Shown here piece after piece: positions 1 through 11,444 of a stretch of DNA of 64,000 nucleotides. The notes under the pieces were generated by a model that worked only from the letters and a program-made list of their open reading frames with translations, was not told the DNA's origin and ran no database searches. The stretch is from Candidatus Mediterraneibacter faecavium (GTDB lineage: Bacteria > Bacillota > Clostridia > Lachnospirales > Lachnospiraceae), in contig DWVY01000012.1 in the NCBI GenBank assembly GCA_019119995.1, positions 1-64,000 of the forward strand, given 5' to 3'. Positions within the stretch are counted from its first letter, which is position 1. Each line of letters starts with the position of its first letter. Both the position numbers and the translations under genes were made by a program.

Positions 1-348
1 GAAGCGATCAAAGAGTTATCAGTATTAGAGTTAAACGAGCTTGTAAAAGCTTGTGAAGAAGAGTTCGGCGTATCTGCAGCAGCAGGCGTTGTAGTTGCAG
101 CAGCAGGCGGAGACGGAGCTGCAGCAGCAGAAGAGAAGGATGAGTTCGATGTAGAGCTCGTTTCTGCGGGAGCTTCTAAGGTTAAAGTTATCAAGGCTGT
201 ACGTGAGATCACAGGTCTTGGACTGAAAGAAGCAAAAGAGCTTGTTGACAACGCTCCGAAGGTAGTGAAAGAGGCTGTTTCCAAGGCAGAGGCTGAGGAG
301 ATCAAGGCTAAACTGGAAGAGCAGGGAGCAGAAGTCAACCTGAAATAA
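1..348 (+). CDS. rplL: 50S ribosomal protein L7/L12, C-terminal part
   Basis: The gene enters from the left edge already in frame, so the first few residues are missing. About 115 codons remain. They show an N-terminal dimerisation helix rich in Leu and Glu, an Ala/Gly-rich hinge at about residues 27-46, and the conserved globular C-terminal domain with the elements [19 protein letters not shown] and LVDNAP. L7/L12 forms the ribosomal stalk that recruits translation factors such as EF-Tu and EF-G, both encoded later in this window. The rplL-rpoB-rpoC order is the usual bacterial one. A strong intrinsic terminator follows at 371-405 and rpoBC has its own promoter, so the two transcription units are at least partly separate. 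Confidence 0.97.
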   Translation, partial: EAIKELSVLELNELVKACEEEFGVSAAAGVVVAAAGGDGAAAAEEKDEFDVELVSAGASKVKVIKAVREITGLGLKEAKELVDNAPKVVKEAVSKAEAEEIKAKLEEQGAEVNLK

Positions 349-370
349 TCGCCTTTGATGTGATGAGAGG

Positions 371-405
371 ACCGCAGAAGATAAAAATGCTTCTGCGGTT
401 TTTTG
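371..405 (+). terminator. Intrinsic terminator after rplL
   Basis: A perfect 10-bp stem (ACCGCAGAAG / CTTCTGCGGT) with a 9-nt A-rich loop is followed by a T run. It sits 22 nt after the rplL stop and ends or attenuates the L10-L12 transcript before rpoB. Confidence 0.9.
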
Positions 406-506
406 CTTTTGACACCGTTGAAGAGCAATTTGTATGCAGATTGTGGTGACATATCACATATAGAGAAAAAAGTCAAGAGAAAAATGATGAAACTCGTTAA
501 TTATTG

Positions 507-536
507 TTGACAACAAAAAGAGCTTTGTGGTATAGT
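507..536 (+). promoter_or_regulatory. Promoter for rpoBC
   Basis: TTGACA (507-512) and TATAGT (531-536) are separated by 18 nt. The predicted leader before rpoB is about 95 nt. The site lies in the 290-nt rplL-rpoB gap, downstream of the terminator. Confidence 0.8.
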
Positions 537-638
537 AAAAAATGCGCTATTATGGAAAGGTGTGCCATATTAGCGGCAGATATACTGTCGCAGGGCTCTT
601 TTCATATATACATTAAATGAATGAGGAGTGAAACGTCA

Positions 639-3600
639 ATGGAGAAAAACAGAATTCGTCCCATCAAAACCGGAAAAAGCTTCCGCATGAGCTATTCCAG
701 GCAAAAAGAAGTATTGGAGATGCCCAACCTCATTGAAGTTCAGAAGGATTCCTATCAGTGGTTCCTCGATGAAGGACTCAAAGAGGTCTTCGACGATATT
801 TCCCCGATCGCTGACTACAGCGGACATCTGAGTCTGGAATTTGTCGATTTTACGCTTTGTGAAGACGACGTGAAGTACACGATCGACGAGTGCAAAGAGC
901 GTGATGCGACTTACGCGGCGCCTCTGAAAGTCAGAGTAAGGCTTTATAATAAGGAAAATGATGAGATAAACGAACACGAGATCTTTATGGGAGATCTCCC
1001 GCTGATGACAAAGACGGGAACCTTTGTGATCAACGGCGCAGAGCGTGTTATCGTAAGCCAGCTTGTCCGCTCTCCGGGTATTTACTATGGAATTGCCCAT
1101 GACAAGCTCGGTAAGAAGCTCTATTCAGCTACCGTGATCCCGAACCGAGGCGCCTGGCTTGAATACGAGACAGACTCCAATGACGTTTTCTATGTGCGTG
1201 TTGACAGGACGAGGAAAGTACCGATCACAGTGCTCATCAGAGCGCTCGGAATCGGAACGAATGCCGAGATCATAGAGCTTTTTGGAGAAGAACCGAAGAT
1301 CCTTGCAAGCTTTGGAAAGGACACTGCTGAGAATTATCAGGAGGGTCTGCTTGAGCTGTACAAAAAGATCCGTCCGGGTGAGCCGCTTGCGGTAGACAGT
1401 GCGGAAAGTCTCATCACAAGCATGTTCTTCGACCCGCGCCGGTACGATCTCGCGAAAGTCGGCCGCTATAAATTTAATAAGAAACTGATGCTCAAGAACC
1501 GTGTCACAGGACAGATCCTCGCAGAGGATGTTGTGAGCCCGATCACCGGTGAGATCGTTGCGGAGAAAGGCACGAAGATCACCCGTGAGATCGCGGATGC
1601 GATCCAGAATTCCGCAGCTCCGTATCTGTGGGTAGAGGGAGAGGATGAGTCAAGGAACATCAAGATCCTTTCCAATATGATGGTGGATCTGGAGGCTGTC
1701 ACAGGCATTGATCCCCACGAAGTCGGCGTGAAGGAGCAGGTGTACTATCCGGTGCTGGCAGGCATCATCGAGGAGGCTGCCGGAGATATCGACGAGATGA
1801 AGAGCATGATCAGACGCGATATCCACGACCTGATTCCGAAGCATATTACCAAGGAGGATATCCTGGCTTCCATCAACTACAATATGCATCTTGAGTACGG
1901 CATGGGAAATGACGACGACATCGACCATCTGGGCAACAGACGTATCCGTGCGGTAGGAGAGCTTCTCCAGAACCAGTACAGGATCGGTCTTTCAAGACTG
2001 GAGAGAGTTGTTCGTGAGAGAATGACGACGCAGGATCAGGAGGGAATCTCTCCGCAGTCTCTGATCAACATCAAGCCGGTGACTGCAGCTGTGAAAGAGT
2101 TCTTCGGTTCCTCCCAGCTGTCCCAGTTCATGGATCAGAACAACCCGCTTGGTGAGCTGACCCATAAGAGACGTCTTTCAGCCCTCGGACCGGGCGGTCT
2201 GTCAAGAGACCGTGCAGGATTTGAGGTCCGCGACGTCCACTATTCACACTATGGAAGAATGTGTCCGATCGAGACCCCTGAGGGTCCGAACATCGGTCTG
2301 ATCAACTCCCTTGCGACCTATGCAAGGATCAATGAATACGGCTTTATCGAGGCGCCGTACCGGAAGATCGACAAGTCCGATCCGATGAACCCGCGTGTTA
2401 CGGATGAAGTTGTTTACATGACCGCCGATGAGGAAGACAACTATCATGTGGCTCAGGCGAATACGCCTCTTGATGAGGAAGGCCACTTCATTAACAAGAA
2501 CGTATCCGGTCGTTACCGCGAGGAGACGCAGGAGTACGAGAGAAATAAATTTGATTACATGGATGTGTCGCCGAAGATGGTATTCTCGGTGGCTACAGCC
2601 CTCATTCCGTTCCTTCAGAACGACGACGCGAACCGTGCGCTGATGGGATCCAACATGCAGCGTCAGGCGGTGCCGCTCCTCACGACAGAGGCTCCTGTCG
2701 TAGGAACAGGAATGGAAGTCAAGGCAGCAGTCGATTCCGGAGTCTGTGTTGTCGCAGAGGAAGCCGGAGTTGTGGAGAGCTCCACATCGACTGAGATCGT
2801 AGTAAAACACGATGACGGAACAAGAAAGTCATACAAGCTGACTAAGTTCCAGCGAAGCAACCAGAGCAACTGCTACAATCAGAGACCGATCGTTGACAAA
2901 GGCGAGAGAGTGGAGAAAGGACAGGTCATCGCAGACGGTCCGTCTACATCCGGCGGCGAGATGGCGCTTGGAAAGAACCCGCTGATCGGTTTCATGACCT
3001 GGGAAGGTTACAACTACGAGGATGCTGTCCTCTTAAGTGAGAGACTGGTTCAGGATGACGTCTATACTTCTGTCCATATCGAAGAGTATGAGGCAGAGGC
3101 CAGGGACACCAAGCTCGGACCGGAAGAGATCACCAGAGATATTCCGGGCGTTGGCGACGATGCGCTGAAAGATCTTGATGAGAGAGGAATCATCCGGATC
3201 GGAGCAGAAGTCCGCGCAGGGGATATTCTGGTCGGAAAAGTGACTCCGAAGGGAGAGACAGAGCTCACCGCTGAGGAGAGACTGCTCCGTGCGATCTTCG
3301 GCGAGAAGGCGCGCGAGGTAAGGGATACGTCCCTGAAGGTGCCGCACGGCGAGTACGGTATCGTAGTTGATGCCAAAGTATTCACAAGGGAGAACGGCGA
3401 CGAGCTGTCTCCGGGTGTGAACGAGTCTGTAAGAATTTACATTGCACAGAAGAGAAAGATCTCCGTCGGAGATAAGATGGCCGGACGTCACGGTAACAAG
3501 GGTGTCGTTTCCCGCGTGCTTCCGGTTGAGGATATGCCGTTCCTTCCGAACGGACGTCCGCTGGATATCGTGCTGAACCCGCTGGGCGTGCCGTCCCGTA

Positions 3601-4508
3601 TGAATATCGGACAGGTGCTCGAGATCCACTTAAGCCTTGCGGCGAAAGCCCTCGGATTCAACATCTCCACACCGGTATTCGACGGTGCGAACGAGAACGA
3701 TATCATGGATACACTTGATCTCGCCAATGATTATGTAAATCTTGAGTGGGATGAATTTGAGAAGAAACACGGCGAGGAACTTCTCCCGGAAGTGCTCCAG
3801 TATCTGTCTGACAACAGAGAGCACAGAAAGCTGTGGAAGGGCGTGCCGCTCTCCAGAGACGGAAAGGTACGTCTGCGTGACGGCCGTACGGGAGAATATT
3901 TCGACAGTCCGGTAACCATCGGACACATGCATTATCTGAAGCTGCATCATCTGGTAGACGACAAGATCCATGCCCGTTCTACCGGCCCGTACTCACTGGT
4001 AACGCAGCAGCCTCTGGGAGGAAAAGCCCAGTTCGGCGGACAGCGTTTCGGAGAGATGGAGGTATGGGCACTGGAGGCTTACGGTGCGTCGTATACTCTG
4101 CAGGAGATCCTGACAGTGAAGTCCGATGATGTTGTAGGACGTGTGAAAACATATGAGGCGATTATCAAAGGGGAGAATATCCCTGAGCCGGGTGTTCCGG
4201 AATCCTTCAAGGTGCTCTTGAAAGAGCTGCAGTCTCTTGCCCTGGATGTCCGCGTGCTCCGTGACGACAATACAGAAGTCGAGATCATGGAGAATGTGGA
4301 TTACGGCGAGACAGACCTGCGCCACATTATCGAAGGAGACAGGAAATACCGCGATGAGAATGAATCTTTCGGAGACCACGGATTCACCGAGCAGGAATTT
4401 GTCGGCGAGGAGCTCGCAGACGTAGAGCCTGAGGAAGAGCCGGATGACAGTGACTTCGGAGATGACGATATCAGTTTTGACGAGTACCCGGGTGATGAGG
4501 AAGAATAG
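639..4508 (+). CDS. rpoB: DNA-directed RNA polymerase subunit beta
   Basis: This is the beta subunit of core RNA polymerase, 1289 residues, a usual length for Clostridia. The start at 639 is chosen over an in-frame ATG at 621 because GAGGAG at 623-628 is correctly placed before 639 and homologues begin at MEKNRIRP. The rifampicin-binding segment is intact and wild type: D499, H509 and S514 stand where E. coli has D516, H526 and S531. The C-terminus is a long acidic tail (about residues 1255-1289, rich in Asp and Glu), which is lineage-variable. rpoC follows after 14 nt with a strong AGGAGG site, so the two are cotranscribed. Confidence 0.99.
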   Translation: MEKNRIRPIKTGKSFRMSYSRQKEVLEMPNLIEVQKDSYQWFLDEGLKEVFDDISPIADYSGHLSLEFVDFTLCEDDVKYTIDECKERDATYAAPLKVRVRLYNKENDEINEHEIFMGDLPLMTKTGTFVINGAERVIVSQLVRSPGIYYGIAHDKLGKKLYSATVIPNRGAWLEYETDSNDVFYVRVDRTRKVPITVLIRALGIGTNAEIIELFGEEPKILASFGKDTAENYQEGLLELYKKIRPGEPLAVDSAESLITSMFFDPRRYDLAKVGRYKFNKKLMLKNRVTGQILAEDVVSPITGEIVAEKGTKITREIADAIQNSAAPYLWVEGEDESRNIKILSNMMVDLEAVTGIDPHEVGVKEQVYYPVLAGIIEEAAGDIDEMKSMIRRDIHDLIPKHITKEDILASINYNMHLEYGMGNDDDIDHLGNRRIRAVGELLQNQYRIGLSRLERVVRERMTTQDQEGISPQSLINIKPVTAAVKEFFGSSQLSQFMDQNNPLGELTHKRRLSALGPGGLSRDRAGFEVRDVHYSHYGRMCPIETPEGPNIGLINSLATYARINEYGFIEAPYRKIDKSDPMNPRVTDEVVYMTADEEDNYHVAQANTPLDEEGHFINKNVSGRYREETQEYERNKFDYMDVSPKMVFSVATALIPFLQNDDANRALMGSNMQRQAVPLLTTEAPVVGTGMEVKAAVDSGVCVVAEEAGVVESSTSTEIVVKHDDGTRKSYKLTKFQRSNQSNCYNQRPIVDKGERVEKGQVIADGPSTSGGEMALGKNPLIGFMTWEGYNYEDAVLLSERLVQDDVYTSVHIEEYEAEARDTKLGPEEITRDIPGVGDDALKDLDERGIIRIGAEVRAGDILVGKVTPKGETELTAEERLLRAIFGEKAREVRDTSLKVPHGEYGIVVDAKVFTRENGDELSPGVNESVRIYIAQKRKISVGDKMAGRHGNKGVVSRVLPVEDMPFLPNGRPLDIVLNPLGVPSRMNIGQVLEIHLSLAAKALGFNISTPVFDGANENDIMDTLDLANDYVNLEWDEFEKKHGEELLPEVLQYLSDNREHRKLWKGVPLSRDGKVRLRDGRTGEYFDSPVTIGHMHYLKLHHLVDDKIHARSTGPYSLVTQQPLGGKAQFGGQRFGEMEVWALEAYGASYTLQEILTVKSDDVVGRVKTYEAIIKGENIPEPGVPESFKVLLKELQSLALDVRVLRDDNTEVEIMENVDYGETDLRHIIEGDRKYRDENESFGDHGFTEQEFVGEELADVEPEEEPDDSDFGDDDISFDEYPGDEEE

Positions 4509-4522
4509 GAGGAGCCAATTCT

Positions 4523-7500
4523 ATGCCAAATAATAATGAACAACAATATCAACCGTTAACCTTTGATGCGATCAAGATCGGCCTGGCTTCACCGGAAAAG
4601 ATTCTTGAGTGGTCCAGAGGTGAAGTGACCAAGCCGGAAACGATCAACTACAGGACATTAAAGCCGGAGAAAGACGGTCTGTTCTGCGAGAGGATCTTCG
4701 GACCCAGCAAGGACTGGGAGTGCCACTGCGGTAAGTATAAGAAGATCCGTTATAAAGGTGTTGTGTGTGACCGCTGCGGCGTTGAGGTCACAAAGGCGAG
4801 TGTGCGCCGTGAGCGTATGGGGCACATCGCCCTGGCGGCGCCGGTATCTCATATCTGGTATTTCAAAGGCATCCCGAGCCGCATGGGACTGATCCTTGAT
4901 ATCTCACCAAGGACTCTGGAGAGAGTGCTGTACTTTGCTTCCTATATCGTGCTGGATAAGGGAGAGACAGATCTGCAGAACAAGCAGATCCTGTCTGAGG
5001 CGGAGTATCAGGAGCAGAAAGAGAAATGGGGCAGCGGCGCGTTCCGCGTAGGTATGGGCGCCGAGGCGATCAAGGAGCTGCTCGAGGCGATCGACCTTGA
5101 CAAGGAATACGATGAGCTGCAGAAGGCGCTTGAGAATGCGACGGGACAGAAGCGCGCAAGGATCGTGAAGCGCCTGGAAGTGGTGGAAGCATTCCGCGAG
5201 TCCGGCAACAGGCCGGAGTGGATGATCCTGACAGCGATCCCGGTGATCCCGCCCGATCTGCGTCCTATGGTACAGCTCGACGGCGGACGTTTTGCAACGT
5301 CTGACCTGAATGACCTGTACAGAAGGATCATCAACCGAAACAACCGTCTGAAGAGACTGCTTGAGCTGGGAGCGCCGGATATCATCGTGCGCAACGAGAA
5401 GCGTATGCTCCAGGAGGCAGTGGATGCTCTGATCGATAACGGCCGCCGCGGCCGTCCGGTCACAGGACCCGGAAACAGAGCTCTGAAATCTCTTTCAGAC
5501 ATGCTCAAAGGTAAGTCAGGACGTTTCCGTCAGAACCTGCTCGGAAAACGTGTCGACTATTCCGGACGTTCCGTTATCGTCGTAGGACCGGAGCTGAAGA
5601 TCTATCAGTGCGGTCTTCCGAAAGAGATGGCGATCGAGCTGTTCAAGCCGTTTGTTATGAAAGAGCTTGTTGCAAACGGAACAGCTCACAATATAAAGAA
5701 TGCAAAGAAAATGGTTGAGAGACTGCAGCCTGAGGTATGGGATGTGCTCGAGGAAGTGATCAAGGAGCATCCGGTCATGCTGAACCGTGCCCCCACGCTT
5801 CACAGACTGGGTATCCAGGCATTTGAGCCGATCCTTGTGGAAGGTAAAGCGATCAAGCTTCATCCCCTCGTTTGTACGGCATATAACGCCGACTTCGACG
5901 GAGACCAGATGGCTGTCCATGTACCGCTTTCCCAGGAGGCTCAGGCAGAGTGCCGTTTCCTGCTCCTCTCACCGAACAACCTGCTGAAACCGTCCGACGG
6001 AGGTCCGGTGGCTGTTCCTTCGCAGGATATGGTCCTCGGTATTTATTACCTGACACAGGTAAGACCCGGAGCCAAGGGCGAGGGAATGTTCTTTAAGAGC
6101 GTCAGCGAGGCGATCCTTGCATATGAGAACGGATACATCACACTGCATTCCCAGATCAAGGTGCGTGTGTCCAAGACAATGCCTGACGGAACAGTGAAGA
6201 CAGGAACGATCGATGCGACGCTCGGACGACTCCTGTTCAACGAGATCATTCCGCAGGATCTTGGATTTGTTGACAGAGAAGTAGAAGGAAATGAACTCCT
6301 CCTTGAAATTGATTTCCATGTAGGAAAGAAACAGCTGAAACAGATCCTCGAGAAGGTCATCAACACACACGGGGCAACACAGACGGCGGAAGTGCTGGAT
6401 GACGTAAAGGCAATCGGATATAAGTTCTCCACGAGAGCTGCCATGACGGTTTCTATCTCTGACATGACCGTGCCGCCGCAGAAGCCGCAGATGATCGAGG
6501 AAGCGCAGAATACAGTAGACAGGATCACAAAGAACTATAAGCGAGGACTCATCACAGAGGAAGAGCGTTACAAAGAGGTTGTGGAGACATGGAAGGCAAC
6601 TGACGATAAGCTGACAGACGCCCTGCTTTCCGGTCTTGATAAATACAATAACATCTTCATGATGGCGGATTCCGGAGCCCGTGGTTCTGACAAGCAGATC
6701 AAACAGCTTGCCGGTATGCGTGGTCTGATGGCTGATACGACAGGACGTACTATCGAGCTGCCGATCAAGTCCAACTTCCGTGAAGGTCTTGACGTACTGG
6801 AGTACTTCATGTCCGCTCATGGAGCTCGTAAGGGTCTGTCCGATACAGCGCTTCGTACAGCCGATTCCGGATATCTGACAAGACGTCTGGTCGATGTATC
6901 ACAGCAGCTGATCATCCACGATGCTGACTGCGTGGGACCGGATGAGGAGATTCCGGGAATGTATGTAAGTGCATTCATGGATGCAAATGAAGAGATCGAG
7001 AGCCTCCAGGATCGTATCACAGGACGTTTCTCCTGCGAGGACATCAAGGATAAAGAAGGCAATGTACTTGTCAAGGCGAACCATATGATCACACCGAGAC
7101 GTGCTGAGCGCGTGATCAAGAAAGGTGTGGATGAGAACGGTGAGCCGATCAGCAGAGTGAAGATCCGTACGATCCTTACCTGCAGATGCAAGAACGGTGT
7201 ATGTGCGAAGTGCTACGGAGCGAACATGGCGACCGGAGAAGTCGTTCAGGTCGGCGAGGCAGTAGGTATCGTGGCAGCGCAGTCTATCGGAGAGCCGGGT
7301 ACACAGCTTACCATGCGTACGTTCCATACCGGTGGAGTTGCCGGTGATGATATCACTCAGGGTCTTCCCCGTGTCGAGGAGCTTTTCGAGGCAAGAAAGC
7401 CGAAGGGACTTGCGATCATCACAGAGTTCGCCGGAAGAGCGACGATCAGCGATACAAAGAAAAAGCGCGAGGTCATCGTTACCAACGAAGAGACAGGCGA

Positions 7501-8242
7501 ATCAAAAGCATATCTTATTCCGTACGGATCACGTATCAAGATCCAGGACGGCGTGATGCTTGAGGCCGGAGACGAGCTTACAGAAGGTAGTGTGAATCCG
7601 CACGATATCCTGAAGATCAAGGGACTCCGTGCAGTTCAGGATTACATGCTCCGAGAGGTACAGCGTGTATATCGTCTTCAGGGTGTTGATATCAACGATA
7701 AGCATATCGAGGTCATCGTGCGCCAGATGCTGAAGAAGGTGCGTGTGGAGGAAAGAGGAGATTCTGATTTCCTTCCGGGTACAATGGTAGATGTGCTTGA
7801 GTTTGAGGATGTGAATAAACAGCTTGAGGCTGACGGACTGACTCCGGCAACAGGAGAGCAGATCATGCTTGGTATCACGAAGGCGTCACTTGCTACAGAT
7901 TCCTTCCTGTCGGCAGCATCCTTCCAGGAGACCACAAAGGTGCTGACTGAAGCTGCCATCAACGGAAAGGTTGACCATCTGGTAGGCCTGAAGGAAAACG
8001 TTATCATCGGTAAACATATCCCGGCTGGTACGGGTATGAAGAAATACCGCGATGTACGGCTGAACACAGATATAGAGATGGAGTCCGAGCTGGATCTGGA
8101 CGAGGAGATCAATCTGGATGAAGATGCGGATGTGGATGTTCCGGAGGCTGCAGAAGCTGAGGGAGCAGCACAGACAGAAGAGGCGGGAGCTGAGACTGAA
8201 GAAGCTCAGGAAGAAGCCGAGACTGTTACAACAGAAGAATAA
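4523..8242 (+). CDS. rpoC: DNA-directed RNA polymerase subunit beta'
   Basis: This is the beta' subunit, 1239 residues, carrying the catalytic centre. The active-site magnesium motif NADFDGD is at residues 455-461. The N-terminal zinc site (CHCGKYKK...CDRCG) is at about residues 71-91 and the second zinc site ([13 protein letters not shown]) is near residue 890. The last 50 residues are Glu/Ala-rich and low complexity. The start follows AGGAGGAG at 4507-4514, which overlaps the end of rpoB. Transcription ends at the hairpin at 8262-8308. Confidence 0.99.
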   Translation: MPNNNEQQYQPLTFDAIKIGLASPEKILEWSRGEVTKPETINYRTLKPEKDGLFCERIFGPSKDWECHCGKYKKIRYKGVVCDRCGVEVTKASVRRERMGHIALAAPVSHIWYFKGIPSRMGLILDISPRTLERVLYFASYIVLDKGETDLQNKQILSEAEYQEQKEKWGSGAFRVGMGAEAIKELLEAIDLDKEYDELQKALENATGQKRARIVKRLEVVEAFRESGNRPEWMILTAIPVIPPDLRPMVQLDGGRFATSDLNDLYRRIINRNNRLKRLLELGAPDIIVRNEKRMLQEAVDALIDNGRRGRPVTGPGNRALKSLSDMLKGKSGRFRQNLLGKRVDYSGRSVIVVGPELKIYQCGLPKEMAIELFKPFVMKELVANGTAHNIKNAKKMVERLQPEVWDVLEEVIKEHPVMLNRAPTLHRLGIQAFEPILVEGKAIKLHPLVCTAYNADFDGDQMAVHVPLSQEAQAECRFLLLSPNNLLKPSDGGPVAVPSQDMVLGIYYLTQVRPGAKGEGMFFKSVSEAILAYENGYITLHSQIKVRVSKTMPDGTVKTGTIDATLGRLLFNEIIPQDLGFVDREVEGNELLLEIDFHVGKKQLKQILEKVINTHGATQTAEVLDDVKAIGYKFSTRAAMTVSISDMTVPPQKPQMIEEAQNTVDRITKNYKRGLITEEERYKEVVETWKATDDKLTDALLSGLDKYNNIFMMADSGARGSDKQIKQLAGMRGLMADTTGRTIELPIKSNFREGLDVLEYFMSAHGARKGLSDTALRTADSGYLTRRLVDVSQQLIIHDADCVGPDEEIPGMYVSAFMDANEEIESLQDRITGRFSCEDIKDKEGNVLVKANHMITPRRAERVIKKGVDENGEPISRVKIRTILTCRCKNGVCAKCYGANMATGEVVQVGEAVGIVAAQSIGEPGTQLTMRTFHTGGVAGDDITQGLPRVEELFEARKPKGLAIITEFAGRATISDTKKKREVIVTNEETGESKAYLIPYGSRIKIQDGVMLEAGDELTEGSVNPHDILKIKGLRAVQDYMLREVQRVYRLQGVDINDKHIEVIVRQMLKKVRVEERGDSDFLPGTMVDVLEFEDVNKQLEADGLTPATGEQIMLGITKASLATDSFLSAASFQETTKVLTEAAINGKVDHLVGLKENVIIGKHIPAGTGMKKYRDVRLNTDIEMESELDLDEEINLDEDADVDVPEAAEAEGAAQTEEAGAETEEAQEEAETVTTEE

Positions 8243-8261
8243 AAGCGAAAGCGGAAATAGA

Positions 8262-8308
8262 AAAGCTGCCGGCCAGTTATCGATCTGATAACTGACCGGC
8301 AGCTTTTT
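8262..8308. terminator. Bidirectional terminator between rpoC and kdpE-like gene
   Basis: A long stem of about 19 bp (AAAGCTGCCGG...CCGGCAGCTTT, with an inner AGTTAT/ATAACT part) is bordered by A and T runs on both sides. It can serve rpoC on the plus strand and the converging response-regulator operon on the minus strand. Confidence 0.9.
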
Positions 8309-8443
8309 AGCTTTTTGCCGTATCTTCCGGATATTCCTTTATCGGATGTTCCTTCATCGCCGCAGAAGCGGAGATGAAGCTCAGATAGAGAAATCAGCAA
8401 ATCAGCATTACCATTACAGTTTACAGCTGTCGGTTACAGCTGA

Positions 8444-9166
8444 CTATCCGGCTGACTGACTGTCCTCTTCATCCTCAGCCATTCTGTAGCCCACACCGAC
8501 CTCGGTGTAGATGTACTTCGGCTGGGCGGGATCGACTTCGATCTTCCGACGTATATTCGCCATATTGACCCGGAGGATTTTGTTGTCATCATCTGCATAG
8601 GGGCCCCACACATTGGACAATATAGTTGAATATGTGACTACCTTCCCGGAATTCTGTGCGAGAAAGGCAACGATCTTATATTCAATGGGCGTGAGATGGA
8701 CCGTGTCCTGACCGATCTTGAGCAGCCGCCTGGAAAAGTCAAGAGTCATCTCGCCGTGTCTGTATGGACGGATATAGAAAGTGCTGTCTGTCCTGAGCCG
8801 GTTGCTGTGCCGGAGGGATGCGCGGATACGCGCCAGCAGTTCAGAGGTCCCGAATGGTTTGGTGATATAGTCATCGGCGCCCAGATCCAGCGCCTGGACC
8901 TTCTCGTGTTCGGCAGTCCGGGCGGAAATGACGATGATCGGAGTGCTTGTCCAGGTGCGGACTTCACTTATGACCTTGTTTCCGCTCATATCCGGAAGTC
9001 CGAGATCCAGAAGGATGATATCAGGACACTGAGAGCGGATCAGGTCGAGCCCCTGCGTCCCAGTGTCCGCACAGAGCACGCGGTAGTCATGGCGCTTCAG
9101 CACCTTCCCCATAAAGGTCTGTATGTTCTTTTCGTCTTCAATGATCAGGACTGAGAATTTAGGCAT
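8444..9166 (-). CDS. kdpE: KdpE-like response regulator
   Basis: This is an OmpR/PhoB-class response regulator of 240 residues. The receiver domain (about 1-115) has the acidic pocket (IIEDE), the phospho-acceptor Asp in LLDLGLPD and the conserved Lys in TKPF. The winged-helix DNA-binding domain (about 135-230) ends in YIYTEVGVGYRM. Overall similarity is to KdpE, which controls high-affinity potassium uptake. It starts 6 nt after the sensor kinase stop, with AAGGAG upstream, so the two form one unit. No kdpFABC genes lie in the window, so the target genes cannot be stated; the Kdp name rests on family resemblance. Confidence 0.85.
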   Translation of the reverse strand: MPKFSVLIIEDEKNIQTFMGKVLKRHDYRVLCADTGTQGLDLIRSQCPDIILLDLGLPDMSGNKVISEVRTWTSTPIIVISARTAEHEKVQALDLGADDYITKPFGTSELLARIRASLRHSNRLRTDSTFYIRPYRHGEMTLDFSRRLLKIGQDTVHLTPIEYKIVAFLAQNSGKVVTYSTILSNVWGPYADDDNKILRVNMANIRRKIEVDPAQPKYIYTEVGVGYRMAEDEEDSQSAG

Positions 9167-9172
9167 GATAGA

Positions 9173-10237
9173 TCAGTTCTCCTTTTCTTTCGGAAGAGTA
9201 AAAATAAATTCTGCGCCTTTTTCACGGTTTTCGGCCCGGATCGTCCCTCCGTGCGCCTGAATGATCGTCCTGCAGATGGAAAGGCCGATCCCCATGCCGC
9301 GATGTCCGTCAGAGGTCTCAGCTGAGAGCTGCTGCCCCTCGAATATATGGGGAAGAGCGGAGCTGTCGATCCCTTTTCCATGGTCCCGGACAGAGAAAAC
9401 AACAAGCGCGTCTTCTTCGCGGATCGTCAAGTCGACAGGTTTTGTACTGCCCGAATGGACGACCGCATTCTCAAGAAGATTGATCAGCACCTGCTCGATC
9501 AGAGTGGGATCCATCGGAAGCATGAGAAAATCTGTGGGCATGGAAACACGGATGCGGACGTCCGGAAGACGTTTCTGCAGACGCCGGATCGCTTCAGAGA
9601 CAACCTCCTCCACTACTTCGGCAGATTTTTTGACTTTGTTGTCAGAAGTATCGTCGATCCGTGTGACAGTCAGAAGATTTTCCACCATATTTAGGAGCCA
9701 TTCGGAATCCTCTTTGATATTCGAGACAAGCTCCAGCCGGTCTGCCTCGGAAAGATCCCCGTAGTTCTCGAGGAACGAGGATGAGGAACCGATGATACTT
9801 GTCAGCGGCGTGCGCAGATCATGGGAGACGGCACGCAGCAGGTTCGCGCGAAGCTTCTCCCTGTCCGCCTCAGCCAGCTCTTTCTCCCTTTCAGCGATCG
9901 CGAGCCGCTGCTTTTTCAGGGCAGTGGTCGTGGCGCTGGTGATCAGGGAGATCGCGAGCATGCCGATAAAATTCACAGGATATCCTGTGAGGGAAAAATC
10001 TATCCTGAAATACGGATAGGAGAAGAAATAATTTACAGCGACGACACAAAACAGTGCCGTCGCTATTCCATAGAAATATCCGGTTGTCTTCAGCGCAATA
10101 AGGATCAGTGCAAGAATATAGATAACGGTAATATTCGAAGGATTCTTATTGCCAAAGTGAAAAAAGCAAAAGGATAATCCAGTTGCTGCTGCAAGCAGTA
10201 TTACAGTAAATAAAACATCAGAAAAAATTCTTTTCAT
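9173..10237 (-). CDS. kdpD: KdpD-like sensor histidine kinase lacking the N-terminal Kdp domains
   Basis: This membrane histidine kinase has 354 residues. Four closely spaced membrane segments occupy about residues 5-110 and match the membrane part of KdpD. Then come a HisKA domain with the phospho-acceptor His in AVSHDLRTPLTS (about residue 140) and an ATPase domain with N (NLLENAVVHS), G1 (VRDHGKGID) and G2 (GMGIGLSI) boxes. Full-length KdpD is about 900 residues and begins with a KdpD domain and a USP domain; both are absent here. The start is 22 nt after the prs stop without a clear ribosome binding site, suggesting cotranscription and perhaps translational coupling. Short KdpD forms exist in Firmicutes, so this need not be a broken gene. 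Confidence 0.85.
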   Translation of the reverse strand: MKRIFSDVLFTVILLAAATGLSFCFFHFGNKNPSNITVIYILALILIALKTTGYFYGIATALFCVVAVNYFFSYPYFRIDFSLTGYPVNFIGMLAISLITSATTTALKKQRLAIAEREKELAEADREKLRANLLRAVSHDLRTPLTSIIGSSSSFLENYGDLSEADRLELVSNIKEDSEWLLNMVENLLTVTRIDDTSDNKVKKSAEVVEEVVSEAIRRLQKRLPDVRIRVSMPTDFLMLPMDPTLIEQVLINLLENAVVHSGSTKPVDLTIREEDALVVFSVRDHGKGIDSSALPHIFEGQQLSAETSDGHRGMGIGLSICRTIIQAHGGTIRAENREKGAEFIFTLPKEKEN

Positions 10238-10259
10238 AAACAGTCATTAGATCAGCTGA

Positions 10260-11444
10260 TCAGATCGGCTCTCCGTTTTTGTATTTCCGAACGACATTCT
10301 GGATCCTCTCGTTAGGACTCAGGATAGAGCTGATCGAACCGTCGTGATTCAGCGTGTCGATGATCAGAGCGATGTATTTGCTCATATCGCAGTTGATATA
10401 GTACGGTTTGGACAGAAGCTCCGGAGTCTGATAGATCAGATTGGTCGTCAGGATTCCCGTAATGATGCCGTCTTCATATGCTTTGTCAAATTTTTCCATA
10501 CCATTCGTAAACAGTCCGAAGGTTGCGGCCGCAAAGATGCGATTCGCTTTTCTGCGCTTCAGCTCTGTCGCAACTTCGATCATGCTGTCTCCGGAGGAGA
10601 TCATATCGTCGATGATGATGACATCCTTGCCTTCCACAGAACTTCCAAGAAATTCATGTGCGACGATGGGGTTGCGTCCGTCTACGATACGAGTGTAATC
10701 ACGGCGTTTGTAGAACATTCCCATGTCCAGTCCGAGCACATTCGCAAGATAAACGGCACGGTTTGTTCCGCCCTCGTCAGGGCTGATCGCCATCATGTGA
10801 TCGCTGTCGATCTGAAGATCCTTCACGGTGCGGAGCAGACCTTTGATAAACTGATAGGTGGGCTTCACAGTCTCGAAGCCGCTGAGCGGGATAGCATTCT
10901 GTACTCTCGGGTCATGTGCGTCGAATGTGATGATGTTGTCTACGCCCATGCGGACGAGCTCCTGAAGTGCGAGAGCGCAGTCCAGAGATTCACGGGAACT
11001 TCTCTTGTGCTGACGGCTCTCATAGAGGAAAGGCATGATGACGTTGACACGGCGTCCCTTTCCGCCGACAGCGGCAATGATCCTTTTCAGATTCTGGAAA
11101 TGATCGTCAGGCGACATATGATTCGTGTTTCCTGTCAGAGAATAGGTTACACTGTAATTGCAGACATCTACCATCACGTAGAGATCTTTTCCGCGGACAG
11201 ACTCGGAGATGATGCCTTTTGCCTCTCCGGAACCAAAACGCGGAACCTCTGCGTTGACAAGAAAAGTATCCTTCTCATATCCGGCGAAAGCGATGTCGTC
11301 TCTGTGCTCGTTCCCGCTTTCGTGGCGCCATTTGACGAGATAATCATCAACCTTTTTCCCGAGTTCCTCGCATCCGGTGAGGGCGATAAGCCCGAGACTT
11401 CCGACCGGAATGTTTTCTAAGATTCGTTCTGTTCGACGTAACAT
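10260..11444 (-). CDS. prs: Ribose-phosphate pyrophosphokinase (PRPP synthetase), long clostridial form
   Basis: This enzyme makes phosphoribosyl pyrophosphate from ribose-5-phosphate and ATP for nucleotide, His and Trp synthesis. It has 394 residues, longer than the usual 310-320. Recognisable parts are the flexible-loop region with SRQHKRSSRESLD, the metal-binding segment FDAHDPRVQ, and the PRPP-binding loop DVIIIDDMISSGDS (about residues 270-283). The start at 11444 is supported by AGGGAGGA six bases upstream, so the gene overlaps the end of dnaC by 28 nt. Its place in an operon with helicase-loading genes links nucleotide supply to replication, but that reading is inference. Confidence 0.93.
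   Translation of the reverse strand: MLRRTERILENIPVGSLGLIALTGCEELGKKVDDYLVKWRHESGNEHRDDIAFAGYEKDTFLVNAEVPRFGSGEAKGIISESVRGKDLYVMVDVCNYSVTYSLTGNTNHMSPDDHFQNLKRIIAAVGGKGRRVNVIMPFLYESRQHKRSSRESLDCALALQELVRMGVDNIITFDAHDPRVQNAIPLSGFETVKPTYQFIKGLLRTVKDLQIDSDHMMAISPDEGGTNRAVYLANVLGLDMGMFYKRRDYTRIVDGRNPIVAHEFLGSSVEGKDVIIIDDMISSGDSMIEVATELKRRKANRIFAAATFGLFTNGMEKFDKAYEDGIITGILTTNLIYQTPELLSKPYYINCDMSKYIALIIDTLNHDGSISSILSPNERIQNVVRKYKNGEPI

Noticed and set aside
10344-11420. Long plus-strand open frame opposite prs (about 358 codons)
   Set aside because: It is the antisense shadow of prs; composition is His/Asp/Val-rich, without motifs or a ribosome binding site.
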